IMG/VR virus record: IMGVR_UViG_3300046465_000082
Span: 1-23,413 of that record
Source of the DNA: a virus
Direction: 5' to 3' (one strand)
Length of the DNA stretch: 23,413 nucleotides
The notes below the pieces were generated by a model that saw only the letters and a list, made by a program, of their open reading frames with translations, did no database searches and had not been told where the DNA came from. Numbering within the stretch: the first letter of the stretch is position 1; each line of letters opens with the position of its first letter. A program made the translations under genes and the position numbers. Of the stretch, positions 5,360 to 14,136 are shown one piece after another.

Positions 5360-7377
5360 TACTCTTCTAGTGCTCCTGTTATGTCTGTCTTGCTAAAGTC
5401 GGCAAAGCCATCAAGCCAAGCGTCATATACGTTTGCTATGTTTTGGTTAACTGCAATCCTGCGACCTGCCTTGTACCATTCGGCTTTCGCTTTCTCATTT
5501 CCTTCCTTCGGTGCTTGCCGAACCCAACGTGTAAACGCATCTGACTGCAAACCTCTTGCCGACAGATAGTTAGCGAACAAAGCACCGCCCGCTTTTAAGG
5601 CGGGCATGATGTCGCCCTGAAGCAAACTTGTTGCGGCAACACCAGTTGCGCCAAGTGCTTCACCCGCCTGTACAAACACACCAGAGTTTGAGCGGTTAAC
5701 ATTTCGTTCAACATCTGCAACGCCTTCCGCAAAGGCTCTCATGTCTGCAAGAATTGCTTTTGAATCTTGACTGAGAAAAGTTTCTGCGGCCTCATCACTT
5801 ACCTTGTTTGATTGCGACAGGACTCTTGAGGGTGATAGACGATCTCCTGCCGCGTTTTGGGCAGAAGGAGCCGCTAACGCAATATCGTCAAAAACCGCTG
5901 AAGTGACAGCCTTGAAATCGTTTTCATCTAACAGACCGGAATTCTTTAAAGACTTTGCGGTTTCTGGTTTCTGCATCAGACCCCCTACGCGCTTTGTCAC
6001 TTCAGCAGGATCTACCCAATTACCGTTCGTCATCATGTACGGCTGAACAAAATTCTCCTGAATCTCCATGCCTGTGCGGTAGTGATCGTTGAACTTTTTA
6101 GCAAGCTCACCTACGTCATCACCCATGCCGCTTGCGGCATTGAATTTGTCCTCGGTCATTGCTTTGTACATTTGCTTCAACTCACCCTGAGTTACATCGC
6201 TAATTGTATCGTTAGATTTTATTAAGCTACCGATACGAGTACGCAACGCGCTCAATGCGTGATACGAAATTTGACCACCCTGTTCCTCAAAAGCGTCACC
6301 CAACAAAGCGGGGTAAGCGTTTTGCACAATCTTTTGAAAAGCAGGATCATTCTTGAAAGCGTCACGGTACTGCGCCAAATAGCTTATTGTGTTTTCAGCG
6401 TTGAGCATCGTTCCTTCAGGTATTAGACCGTCTAATTCTTTCTGCAACGCATCTGACGTATCGATGAACTGGCTTTGATAGTTCTTAGCTTTTTCGAGTA
6501 GCTGTATTCCTGCCGTTGTCGCGGTGCGTCTTCCACCAAGCGAGGCGTGGAAGTTATTGACCATATCTCCAAAACCCTCAAGCATTTCATCGTAACGCTT
6601 CTGCCAAAGGTCAACGGTTGCTAGTGACTTTTGATGATAGGCATCCAAAAGACCAACCATTTTGTTGCCAACAACACCTGCGGTTGTATCTATGCCGTAC
6701 TTATTAACGACATCGTGAACTGCTTTGCTTGTGTTCGCGAACCAACTAGACACTGTGGGTGAGACTTTATCGAAAGCTTTTTTTGCCGCTTCAGGTATGG
6801 GCAATGAGTTCATAGCGAACTCAACCGCCATGTCTCCCGCATACTCGCCAAAATCTCTAGTGTCAGTTCCTCCTAAAGCTTGACGAACACCCGCTTCATA
6901 AATATTTTCCGCGGCTGTCGCTCCTGCACCTGCGGCAAGAAAAGGTGCGCCAGTAGGTGCGGTTGGACTAGTGACAGCCGCACTAGCCGCACCTCCGAAC
7001 ATCGCAGGGATCATCCCAGAGTTTTCAGCCAGATCACCTGTGATCGTATCCATTCTGAAAAAGCCTTCGGGGTTGTAGATTGTTGGCCTACCCTCTTCAC
7101 GATCAAAAAAGGCGTAGTTGTCATCACCAACAGGCATTGCTTCTGGGAAGTGCCTCCGTAAATTTGTCAGGCGATCTTGCCCATCCGAAGCACCCACCAA
7201 CATGCGGGTTGTGATTGGTGCGCCTTTATCACTCAAATCTTCAAAAGAAGCAGGGTTATAGTCTGGGGATATTCGTCTTGCTTTCTCAGCCAAGGCCGAG
7301 GCTAACTGATGATTGTTTGCCTTTGCCGCGGCATCCATTCTTGCAAGGACGTTCATCAAATTACTATCGGTTGCCAT
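5359..7377 (-). CDS. Large putative internal virion (ejection) protein (672 aa)
   Basis: A 672-residue protein without a recognised enzymatic motif. The N-terminus is helical (NVLARMDAAAKANNHQLASAL). Residues ~120-165 hold a long Gly/Ala-rich hydrophobic stretch (AMFGGAASAAV...LAAGAGATAAENIYEAG) that could cross or insert in a membrane. The remainder is predicted helical and charged. Near the C-terminus a second hydrophobic Ala/Gly patch (LGATGVAATSLLQGD) occurs. These are common traits of short-tailed phage ejection proteins that form a trans-envelope channel, but the assignment rests on size, composition and location after the tail genes. The start overlaps the upstream gene by 14 bp. Confidence 0.65.
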   Translation of the reverse strand: MATDSNLMNVLARMDAAAKANNHQLASALAEKARRISPDYNPASFEDLSDKGAPITTRMLVGASDGQDRLTNLRRHFPEAMPVGDDNYAFFDREEGRPTIYNPEGFFRMDTITGDLAENSGMIPAMFGGAASAAVTSPTAPTGAPFLAAGAGATAAENIYEAGVRQALGGTDTRDFGEYAGDMAVEFAMNSLPIPEAAKKAFDKVSPTVSSWFANTSKAVHDVVNKYGIDTTAGVVGNKMVGLLDAYHQKSLATVDLWQKRYDEMLEGFGDMVNNFHASLGGRRTATTAGIQLLEKAKNYQSQFIDTSDALQKELDGLIPEGTMLNAENTISYLAQYRDAFKNDPAFQKIVQNAYPALLGDAFEEQGGQISYHALSALRTRIGSLIKSNDTISDVTQGELKQMYKAMTEDKFNAASGMGDDVGELAKKFNDHYRTGMEIQENFVQPYMMTNGNWVDPAEVTKRVGGLMQKPETAKSLKNSGLLDENDFKAVTSAVFDDIALAAPSAQNAAGDRLSPSRVLSQSNKVSDEAAETFLSQDSKAILADMRAFAEGVADVERNVNRSNSGVFVQAGEALGATGVAATSLLQGDIMPALKAGGALFANYLSARGLQSDAFTRWVRQAPKEGNEKAKAEWYKAGRRIAVNQNIANVYDAWLDGFADFSKTDITGALEE

Positions 7378-8722
7378 TCAATGCACCCTCCTGCTCATTA
7401 ATGTAAGCATCTAAATCAGAGTCACCTAAACCTGAAAAGTCATAGTTTTCTGGCAACTGCACTTGAGGATCGAAAGCAGGAGTTGCGTCATCTGGTCTTC
7501 GTAACAGTTCGGGTACAGTTGTTACCGGAGGACGGTTTGCCATTTGTGCTGAGAAATCCGGTAGCACCTTTTCGTCGCCTAAGAACAATGTGATGTCTTC
7601 AGGGTTCTGCGTTAGTGCGCCAACTCTACGCTCGTAGTTCTTCCTTACTGCGCTGTAACCGTCTTCCCAATGACCAACCAAACGGGTAGCTAAGCCCATC
7701 ATGTCTCTGCGCGTTGTATCAGGAAGGATCTCACCGTTCTTAACTTTCTTTCTCAGGTTCCAAAATTCTTCCCATATACCAGAAGCACCTGCGGCCATCT
7801 GGAATTCGCTGTCTCTAACTACAGAGTTAGGATCAAGAGACTTCATAAAGCTAAATATTGCCGCCACATCTGCGATACCAGACGGATCAGACAGAGACTC
7901 CATAAGAGCCTTGTAACCCGCGTAAGCTTCTGTGGCTTTTTCAGCTTTTGTTTCAAACCGAACACCGAACTCGTTAGCTTTTTCAAACACACTCTTGAGC
8001 ATGACTCTGCCAGAGTCACCGAGATAGAAAGCCTCACCGTCAAATACTTTTTGTTGATCTGAAAGATATTTCAAACCTTCAGGAGTTTGCTGATTCCAAA
8101 TACCCAACTGGCTAGTGTTTACAGCGTGGTCATAAATTTTCTTAGACTCAGGGCTTACACCACCTCGAAGATCCATTTGCTGTTTTTGCAAGGTGTTGGC
8201 CGCATCAATTCTTGACTGTCTCGCGTTCGCTACTTTTGTGTAAAGAGCGGCTCTGTACTCTTCAGATTTCTGGAACTGGCTTCTGTATCCAGAGTCAACT
8301 CTGGCCGATGGGTCGTACTGCGTTGTGTCCATCCCACCCAACCAAAACAACGGAGACAAAAAGAAACGCCCCGTGTCAGCCAAGGTGTCGCCAACTTTAA
8401 AAAGAAAGTTGTTCTTTATCTCATCCCGTTTATCGAAACGGGCTTGCTGTAATCCTCTCTCACGCTGATCCATGTATTGAGCAATTGGATTTGATGGCGT
8501 GACGAAAGTCGGGGGAGCATCTGGGTTGTTTGGATCTACGGGTTGTTGAACGAAGCCTGATCTTTGAGCGAAAGCTTGTTGTGCAGGATCAGTTATCTCT
8601 ATCGGTGAGAGATAATCTTCATACGCTTTCGTGATTACATCGTTAGGTGTGTACTGATCCCTAAGTTGTTGATCGGCTTCAGTAGGCTCTCTTAACGTGT
8701 CGAAAAATCTATTTGCGGGCAT
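7364..8722 (-). CDS. Hypothetical internal virion protein (452 aa)
   Basis: A 452-residue, largely charged and helical protein that I do not recognise. It begins MPANRFFDTLREPTEADQQL and has a short hydrophobic/aromatic patch around FLSPLFWLGGMD (residues ~115-130). The C-terminal ~50 residues are proline- and acid-rich with FDFSGLGDSDLDAYINEQE-like character. AGGA lies 9 nt before the ATG. It sits between the Asn/Gln-rich protein and the 672-residue protein, overlapping the latter by 14 bp. Together these look like a set of proteins packaged with the DNA; a structural or lytic role cannot be told from sequence alone. Confidence 0.65.
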   Translation of the reverse strand: MPANRFFDTLREPTEADQQLRDQYTPNDVITKAYEDYLSPIEITDPAQQAFAQRSGFVQQPVDPNNPDAPPTFVTPSNPIAQYMDQRERGLQQARFDKRDEIKNNFLFKVGDTLADTGRFFLSPLFWLGGMDTTQYDPSARVDSGYRSQFQKSEEYRAALYTKVANARQSRIDAANTLQKQQMDLRGGVSPESKKIYDHAVNTSQLGIWNQQTPEGLKYLSDQQKVFDGEAFYLGDSGRVMLKSVFEKANEFGVRFETKAEKATEAYAGYKALMESLSDPSGIADVAAIFSFMKSLDPNSVVRDSEFQMAAGASGIWEEFWNLRKKVKNGEILPDTTRRDMMGLATRLVGHWEDGYSAVRKNYERRVGALTQNPEDITLFLGDEKVLPDFSAQMANRPPVTTVPELLRRPDDATPAFDPQVQLPENYDFSGLGDSDLDAYINEQEGALNGNR

Positions 8723-8734
8723 TTATGTGATCCT

Positions 8735-10300
8735 TTAGAACAAGCTGAAACCGCTATTCTTGCCTTTGGTATTTGAGGTTGCAGTGCTTAGATTATTTGG
8801 CGCACCCACTATCTGGTTGTAGAAGTTCAGAGAGTTGTATGGCGACATTGCGGTTTGATACTGGTTCTGCAACAAGGACTGATCGTAGTCACGGCCATAC
8901 TGACCAACAGCTTGTGACATACCGATGCCAGTGTTCATCATGTTCTGCCCTGCTTGCATGTTGGCAAGACCCTGCTGACCAATGTTCTGCGCCATGCTTG
9001 CGCCAAATTGTTGGTTCTGCTGATTTGTGTTGAACGCGCTCTGTCCGACACCTGTGCCGAATTGACGCGCTGAGTTATAGGCTGATTGGTTTGCCGCGTT
9101 AGATTGCTGAACTCTGTTTAAATTAGAATCCAACTGGTTAGCACCGATCCCATATCCCTGACCGATAAGCGCGTTCTGCGCTCCCATGTTTGCGGTGTTA
9201 GCTTGTTGCGAGAAACCTGCATTTTGATTTGCCGCACCTGACGCAACATTGACACCTTGAGACATCATGCTGTTAGCCGCGTTCTGATTTGCTATGTTGG
9301 TTTGCTGATTGAATCCTGCGTTCATTCCCGCCTGATTACCTGCAATCCCAAGACCCTGTGAGGTTAAATTGTTGATAGCACCTGCGTTGTACTGACTTCC
9401 GCTCTGCGCTAACTGCGCGTTCTGAGAAGCACGGTTAGCTTCAATACCAAGACCCGTCTTATACGCATCACCCCTCATCTGAGATGAAACATCGGCAACC
9501 CGATCTGCGGCTCCACGCCTAGCAATTGCTTCAGCAACTCCTGCACGACTGCTACCCATACCACCTGCGGCAACAGCGTTACTGTCAATATTGACCAATT
9601 CGTTTTCGTTTAGGTTTCGGGATATGTCTCGACTAACTGCATCTATCTGACCATTTAAAACATCGTTGTTTATGTAACTACCCAGATTGGTTTGATTAAT
9701 CCCGTTGTTTTGAGCGATGTTTGCTGTAGCCGCCAAATTACCCGCTTGCGTAGCGAGTCCACTGTTATATCCATCGACCGAAGCGGCTTGAGAGTTTTGA
9801 GATAATCCACCAATACCCCGCGCCTGATTCAGATTTATACCGTTGTTAAATGCCGCATTCATTTGAGAAGCGTTGCTTCCCATTGCATTTGCCATGTTGT
9901 GGTTGACACCCGAACCAGTAGCCGCACCCATTCCGCGAGTGCCTTGTGCGAACCTGTTTCCTGTTCGTAATGCCGTTCCTATTCCTCGTCCCGCCCCACC
10001 ACGCATTGCCATGTTTGAAAAATTTAGAGCAGAGCCAGAGCCACGGGTGAGGCCGGAGCCTTGAGACATAAGATCAGCACCTGCACCGGCTTGCATCAAA
10101 CCAGACTGATTGCCTAACGCTAAAGCATTACCAAGTGTTGGGTTTATATCAGCAACACCTTCAACTGGCATACCGCCCATGTTCAAGCTTCTTGCTTGAT
10201 TTCGTATGTCGCCAAGATACGGAGCTTGAGCGCGATCAACGTAAGTGTTGGCCGTACTGTTTGAACTGTTGCTACTTTTATTTCTGCTGAATAAGCCCAT
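8735..10300 (-). CDS. Asn/Gln/Ala/Gly-rich repetitive virion protein (521 aa)
   Basis: A 521-residue protein of extreme composition: Asn, Gln, Ala, Gly, Ser and Met dominate and Cys, Trp and Lys are nearly absent. It starts MGLFSRNKSSNSSNST followed by YLGDIRNQARSL, an opening common in short-tailed phage proteins found after the tail nozzle. From residue ~290 to 400 imperfect repeats of about 33 residues appear (NAGFNQQTNIANQ..., NAGFSQQANTANM...), alternating N-Q-A helices with SQG/GQG turns. I infer a long fibrous or coiled internal/tail protein involved in DNA ejection. The ATG has only a weak AGG ~10 nt upstream and the gap to the previous gene is 9 nt. Confidence 0.7.
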   Translation of the reverse strand: MGLFSRNKSSNSSNSTANTYVDRAQAPYLGDIRNQARSLNMGGMPVEGVADINPTLGNALALGNQSGLMQAGAGADLMSQGSGLTRGSGSALNFSNMAMRGGAGRGIGTALRTGNRFAQGTRGMGAATGSGVNHNMANAMGSNASQMNAAFNNGINLNQARGIGGLSQNSQAASVDGYNSGLATQAGNLAATANIAQNNGINQTNLGSYINNDVLNGQIDAVSRDISRNLNENELVNIDSNAVAAGGMGSSRAGVAEAIARRGAADRVADVSSQMRGDAYKTGLGIEANRASQNAQLAQSGSQYNAGAINNLTSQGLGIAGNQAGMNAGFNQQTNIANQNAANSMMSQGVNVASGAANQNAGFSQQANTANMGAQNALIGQGYGIGANQLDSNLNRVQQSNAANQSAYNSARQFGTGVGQSAFNTNQQNQQFGASMAQNIGQQGLANMQAGQNMMNTGIGMSQAVGQYGRDYDQSLLQNQYQTAMSPYNSLNFYNQIVGAPNNLSTATSNTKGKNSGFSLF

Positions 10301-10309
10301 CGTTTATGC

Positions 10310-10561
10310 CTATGCTATGTGAACCCAACCGGAGGTGTCGTAGTAGTAAAGACCACGGCCAGAACTTGGGTTCCAATTTGTGCCGTCTGCAAATACAACT
10401 TGTCCTATCTGCGGCTTTGCAGGTGCGGCTGTTAAAACTGGAAGTGTGGTTGTTTGCGAGGAGGTGGTGAATGCATTAGAAACGCGAGTTAGCTCGTTAC
10501 TAATCCATGTTCGCAAATCCGCAACGGTTGTTGCTGAAGTGGACGAAGGCAAAAAACTCAT
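10310..10561 (-). CDS. Small conserved-looking tail-associated protein (83 aa)
   Basis: An 83-residue protein: a Ser/Thr-rich start, helical segment VADLRTWISNELTRVSNAF, then a Pro-rich linker (PVLTAAPAKPQIGQ) and an aromatic C-terminus (GRGLYYYDTSGWVHIA). The final part, with VVFADGTNWNPSSG, resembles the short beta-hairpin that ends many phage fibre-linked proteins. The ATG overlaps the stop of the tail nozzle gene (ATGA), so the two are coupled and probably function together. Specific role unknown. Confidence 0.7.
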   Translation of the reverse strand: MSFLPSSTSATTVADLRTWISNELTRVSNAFTTSSQTTTLPVLTAAPAKPQIGQVVFADGTNWNPSSGRGLYYYDTSGWVHIA

Positions 10562-12114
10562 CGTCCGGCTACCTCTTGAACATCTATATCAAGACCCGTG
10601 AGTCTCCAATAGTCAGAGGAGCTTGTGCTTTCTATCCGGAGGGCAAAGTATCTGCCTGAAGAACGCACATCGATCTTGTGATCTGTTTCGATATTATAAC
10701 TTGTCGTTGACTGCCATGTCACGCCATCCTGTGGCGCATTCGATACCCCAACAGATATGTTAACTGATCCCTGACCCTCAATCTGAGGCATGATGCCGTT
10801 GATCTGCTTGATGTTGTTTGTTGCTTTACCCAACACCTCGTCAAGATCGATCTTTGTAGCTTCAAGGAAAGAGTCAATCGAAGCACCGTCTGATCCATGT
10901 GACTCATTCATTTGATAAATCTTCGAGGCTTCACTACCTGCCGCAAAAACTCTTAGGCTATTCGCCTGTGTCGTTTGTGAAGAATTAGACCAGTAGTTAG
11001 ATGATTCACCCCAAGATCCAGAAACATCGTCCCAACCGCCATTTGGGTCTAGCTTCTCAGCAACGGCCAAAGCTTTTACGTTTGGTAAATCAATAAATGA
11101 AAAAGCATTTTGCGCCCAGTTATAGACCAAAGCCCTGTTTGCTGATTCTGTGTTTGGTGCATCGGCATCTGCGTAACAAATCCAAATCTCAGATCGATCA
11201 TTCAGTGTCTGACAGAATACACTGCGCGTGTCAGCCACCTCGTTGTAAAAAGTTCTGCGTACACGCTTATCGACAACACTTTGCTTTTGGTTACCGTCAT
11301 GCACATAAATATCGTTGTGACCAACTACCAAATGTTTGTTAAAGAACTCAGCGACAGCACCCCTATTTATGATCCCATCGTCTGAGAAAACTTCACGAAA
11401 AGAAAAGACAAATGGTGCGCCTACGTAGTCCATCGCAAACACACCACGCTCTGCATATATCATTTGCGAGTTATTGAGTGTTAGCTGATCAACCAATGAC
11501 CCGTTGTTTCCAGAAAGGACATTTTCACCTGCAAGGTTTGTAGTGCTTGTGATGTCATAGTCGTTCGGAACACCAGTAGGGTCATAAGCGTCAGACCAAC
11601 GAACTGTATACGGGTATTTTGTAGACCCATCTTCGTATCCGGCCATAACTAAAAACGACCTGTAAGGTTTTAAGCAGTTAGTTATTACGTTTGTGGGCCA
11701 AGCAGGTAAGTCAGCAAAACGTGTACCGTTAGGGAACATGTACTGAGGAGTTTGCGCCCCGTTGTTCATCATAACCGCAGTACCTAACTGCTCACTCTGC
11801 CATCGTGGTGAGTTGCTATAGTTAGTCGAGTCTGACGTTTTTGTTACGTTGACGAGGTTCGAGCCATCGTATCGATATAGCTTTTGAAGCGTACCAACAA
11901 TAAGTGTGTTATCACCTTGATACAGCCAACCTTGAACGTGGGTCGGATAACTTGGCACAGTGGTTCGTGATATGTGACCTAACGCTTTACCAATACGGCC
12001 ATCGTGAAACTGCACGTTGTTACCGGCAGGGAACTGCGTAAGTTCTAAGTCGTATGGGTTTTGGTCAGTGACTAAACCGCCTGATCCGATTTGTCTTAGC
12101 GGAATGTACGTCAT
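10558..12114 (-). CDS. Tail nozzle / tail tube stabilisation protein (T7 gp12-like role)
   Basis: A 518-residue protein with features of the beta-propeller nozzle proteins of short-tailed phages: N-terminal GGLVTDQNPYDLELTQFPAGNNVQF (strand-loop entry), repeated YxxDG/LYRYDG blades, VRWSDAYDP, a catalogue of alternating strands with aromatic and Asp-Gly turns, and a C-terminal jelly-roll-like segment (RSSGRYFALRIESTSSSDYWRLTGLDIDV). Such a protein forms the end of the tail through which DNA exits. Length is somewhat below T7 gp12 (~794 residues), similar to shorter environmental phage homologues. It overlaps the upstream gene (ATGA) and is coupled to the 83-residue protein. Family assignment is by pattern and position. 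Confidence 0.75.
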   Translation of the reverse strand: MTYIPLRQIGSGGLVTDQNPYDLELTQFPAGNNVQFHDGRIGKALGHISRTTVPSYPTHVQGWLYQGDNTLIVGTLQKLYRYDGSNLVNVTKTSDSTNYSNSPRWQSEQLGTAVMMNNGAQTPQYMFPNGTRFADLPAWPTNVITNCLKPYRSFLVMAGYEDGSTKYPYTVRWSDAYDPTGVPNDYDITSTTNLAGENVLSGNNGSLVDQLTLNNSQMIYAERGVFAMDYVGAPFVFSFREVFSDDGIINRGAVAEFFNKHLVVGHNDIYVHDGNQKQSVVDKRVRRTFYNEVADTRSVFCQTLNDRSEIWICYADADAPNTESANRALVYNWAQNAFSFIDLPNVKALAVAEKLDPNGGWDDVSGSWGESSNYWSNSSQTTQANSLRVFAAGSEASKIYQMNESHGSDGASIDSFLEATKIDLDEVLGKATNNIKQINGIMPQIEGQGSVNISVGVSNAPQDGVTWQSTTSYNIETDHKIDVRSSGRYFALRIESTSSSDYWRLTGLDIDVQEVAGR

Positions 12115-12593
12115 ACGAACTCCACCGCTTTTGTAACGCCAGTTGTAGTTCCAAAGGGGTTGGTCGTTACGTTATTCCACTGCCAAAATGTGCGGTAACT
12201 GCCAGAACCATTTAGTGGATTTGGATAAGTGTTAACATGCGTCGCGTCCGTTCTTAGGAAGCTTTGCCCCCCAACACGCATTGTAGTCCACCCCCCGTTG
12301 CCATGAGTCTGATAGAGACTGAAAACTAACTGATTAGCGGCACTCCAAAGAATACGTTCTATCGTATTGAATGAACCTGTCGCCAGATCAAACGTGCCGT
12401 CGGAAATACTCCCAAAACTAGCCGCGTTATAACCATAATGGGTTGTGGATGAATACGTCTGACTTCCAACCGTGACGGTCTGCGTTTCGAGAACACGATC
12501 CCAAACCTTGTTGCCACCAACCCAAACTTCGTTGATTTCACTGCTACCGATTTTTATTTCGGTAATCTCATTGCTTCCGATATAGATAGGCAA
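12111..12593 (-). CDS. Small beta-rich fibre-associated protein, TTG start
   Basis: A 160-residue protein that opens with three short beta repeats (IGSNEITEI, IGSSEINEV, VGGNKVWD), a pattern found at the N-terminus of phage appendage proteins and thought to mediate attachment. The rest is Gly/Thr/Asn/Tyr-rich beta sequence without Cys. The start codon is TTG (plus-strand CAA 12591-12593). AGGA in the last codons of the upstream fibre gene lies 8 nt before it, and no ATG is placed to give the complete repeat. Located between a fibre and the nozzle, overlapping the nozzle gene by 4 bp (ATGA). Probably a tail-tip or receptor-binding component; inference. Confidence 0.7.
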   Translation of the reverse strand: MPIYIGSNEITEIKIGSSEINEVWVGGNKVWDRVLETQTVTVGSQTYSSTTHYGYNAASFGSISDGTFDLATGSFNTIERILWSAANQLVFSLYQTHGNGGWTTMRVGGQSFLRTDATHVNTYPNPLNGSGSYRTFWQWNNVTTNPFGTTTGVTKAVEFV

Positions 12594-12596
12594 TTT

Positions 12597-13559
12597 TTAT
12601 GTCCTAAAGTAGATCGTGTCTGAGCTTGCGCCAGTGGCACTTGTAGATAGCTTGTATGTGTTCCACTTTGTGGAGTTAGCGGCTGTTCCAGATGTGGAAA
12701 GCTTACCCGCCAACGCAGATGTCAGCCCTGTGATCATGCTCATTGAATGGCTACTTGGATGTGAGTAAACCGTGTTTGTGTCCGTGCTTGATATTGTGAA
12801 GTTGGGATATGAACCGGAGACACTGGTCGCGCCACTTCCAGAGATGCTTACCACGCGATCAGGAGACGCATTTACAAACTGAGTACCGTTTAGGGACATC
12901 CCGCTTCCCGCACTGTACGTTGTGTCTGTGTTTGTATCGGTGAACACTGCCCCGCTAGGCACGTTCGTGAGAACTTGCGAATTATCCACCTTGCCGTTCA
13001 AAGCAGTTTGTAACCCTGTGACATTCGCTATCGTATGAGCATGAGAGTTGTTCGAGACTTGCGCTGTCAAAGTAGCGTTAGCATCGCCACGGACACTGAC
13101 GCTACCAGTTAAATCACCGCCTAATGTGATTGTCCTTGCTGTAGCCCATCTAGATGAAGTGTTCGCATTACCAGTTACATTGCCTGTTACATTACCTGTT
13201 AGGTTTCCTGTGACATTGCCCGTAACATTTCCAGACACATCGCCTGTCAGATTACCTGTGACGTTGCCCGTCACATTACCCGTCAATGCGGCTGAAACAG
13301 TTCCCGCTGAGAAGTTGCCGCTTGCGTCACGTTTAACGACAGCAGATGCAGTGTTAGCGTTTGTTGCCGAGTTAGCAGTGACAACTGCTGAATTTATGGC
13401 GGTATGTGTTCCACTTACTGCACCAGATAGGTTTGGAAAAGTTGCTTTAATACTGCTTTTCAACAAACGGATATGGTTATCTCCGTCACCCACATTGTCT
13501 GTAGATGTAGGATTAGTGGCGACAAGGCCGTTTATGTATGTTGCAGTTTCTAATGCCAT
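12597..13559 (-). CDS. Tail fibre protein with GNVT tandem repeats
   Basis: A 320-residue phage fibre. The N-terminus (MALETATYINGLVATNPTSTDNVGDGDNHIRLLKSSIKATFPNL in part) is the classic attachment module of short-tailed phage fibres. Residues ~90-130 are a run of four-residue GNVT/GNLT/GDVS repeats likely forming a trimeric beta-helix stalk. Then come HAHTIANVTGL-type and TDTNTDTTYSAGSG motifs common in tail fibres, and a short C-terminal KWNTYKLSTSATG...DTIYFRT domain that could contact receptor or metal. Located downstream of the holin genes by 18 bp. As a second fibre distinct from the collagen-like one, it suggests two appendage types. Confidence 0.82.
   Translation of the reverse strand: MALETATYINGLVATNPTSTDNVGDGDNHIRLLKSSIKATFPNLSGAVSGTHTAINSAVVTANSATNANTASAVVKRDASGNFSAGTVSAALTGNVTGNVTGNLTGDVSGNVTGNVTGNLTGNVTGNVTGNANTSSRWATARTITLGGDLTGSVSVRGDANATLTAQVSNNSHAHTIANVTGLQTALNGKVDNSQVLTNVPSGAVFTDTNTDTTYSAGSGMSLNGTQFVNASPDRVVSISGSGATSVSGSYPNFTISSTDTNTVYSHPSSHSMSMITGLTSALAGKLSTSGTAANSTKWNTYKLSTSATGASSDTIYFRT
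13171..13284. repeat. 12-bp tandem repeat encoding GNVT units
   Basis: About nine imperfect copies of a 12-bp unit (plus strand CCTGTTACATTG and variants), each coding for one Gly-Asn-[Val/Leu]-Thr unit of the fibre stalk. Third-position changes between copies are mostly silent. Copy number can therefore change in frame and alter fibre length. Confidence 0.85.
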
Positions 13560-13577
13560 TCGTAGTTACCCTGTAAA

Positions 13578-13961
13578 TTATCTATCGCGCTGAACGCCTT
13601 TAACTTTTTCTGCGGAGCGCATCGCGCCAAGCCCAAGCATTCCCATAAGAACAGTTGTCAATAAAGAGCTATCAACAGCAGGAACGGTGAGCCAGATGCC
13701 AAGTATTGGCGCAAGAATCGTGGAATAGACTAAGGCGAAACAGCATGACCAACCGACCGCAGGTCGCCATCCAGAAACAAAAAGACTCTTGTGTGCCGCC
13801 TCAACTTTGTTTACTTCTAGCTGTGCCAATGCACTTTCATGCGCTTGTTTTGCCGCTAATGTCGCAATTTCATGCGCCAAAGCATTTTTCTGATCCTTGT
13901 CCTCAATGAACTTATCTAAAAGACCAGTAACTGGAGCGATCAAAGACCCCAAGATATTCAT
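13578..13961 (-). CDS. Holin of the GTA three-TM type
   Basis: A 127-residue protein matching the holin family named for gene-transfer-agent release (three-TM type): an N-terminal hydrophobic LGSLIAPVTGLLDKF segment, a long charged helix (residues ~20-58, rich in Ala, Lys, Glu), then SLFVSGWRPAVGWSCCFALVYSTILAPILGIWL and a last membrane helix LLTTVLMGMLGLGAMRSAEKV. The GWRPAVGW motif is the family signature. It would form inner-membrane lesions timing release of the endolysin. The start overlaps the stop of the upstream small holin (ATGA). The family is frequent in alphaproteobacterial phages, which supports the host guess. Confidence 0.85.
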   Translation of the reverse strand: MNILGSLIAPVTGLLDKFIEDKDQKNALAHEIATLAAKQAHESALAQLEVNKVEAAHKSLFVSGWRPAVGWSCCFALVYSTILAPILGIWLTVPAVDSSLLTTVLMGMLGLGAMRSAEKVKGVQRDR

Positions 13962-14125
13962 TCAGATTTGCCTAACAATTTTTGTATTGTGTCTGACTCA
14001 AAAATTCTGATCGCCATCCATATGCATGTGAAGAGCGAAGCGAGTGGGGGTAACCAAGCAACTAAAGATCCGACTGCTGTGCTTGCGGCCACAATATCAA
14101 CCGCCTGTTTAGCTTCTTCTGTCAT
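13958..14125 (-). CDS. Small T7-type (class II) holin
   Basis: A 55-residue membrane protein. I start it at ATG 14125 (MTEEAKQAVDIV) because AGGA lies 7 nt upstream; an earlier ATG at 14149 would overlap the endolysin gene by 13 bp. It has a short hydrophobic helix (VAASTAVGSLVAWLPPLASLF) and a second one (TCIWMAIRIF) followed by the charged tail ESDTIQKLLGK, the T7 gp17.5-like layout. It would permeabilise the inner membrane for lysis. It sits between endolysin and the three-TM holin, so two holin-like genes are adjacent: one may serve as antiholin or pinholin. Confidence 0.75.
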   Translation of the reverse strand: MTEEAKQAVDIVAASTAVGSLVAWLPPLASLFTCIWMAIRIFESDTIQKLLGKSE

Positions 14126-14136
14126 CCTATTTCCTA

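Noticed and set aside
13171-13284. CRISPR-like tandem repeat
   Set aside because: Units are contiguous 12-mers without spacers and match codon periodicity of the fibre, so they are protein-coding repeats.
13048-13593. 181-residue plus-strand open frame opposite the GNVT fibre
   Set aside because: It is the complement of the repeat-rich fibre gene, has a low-complexity Val/Pro/Leu-repeat composition, and runs against the operon.
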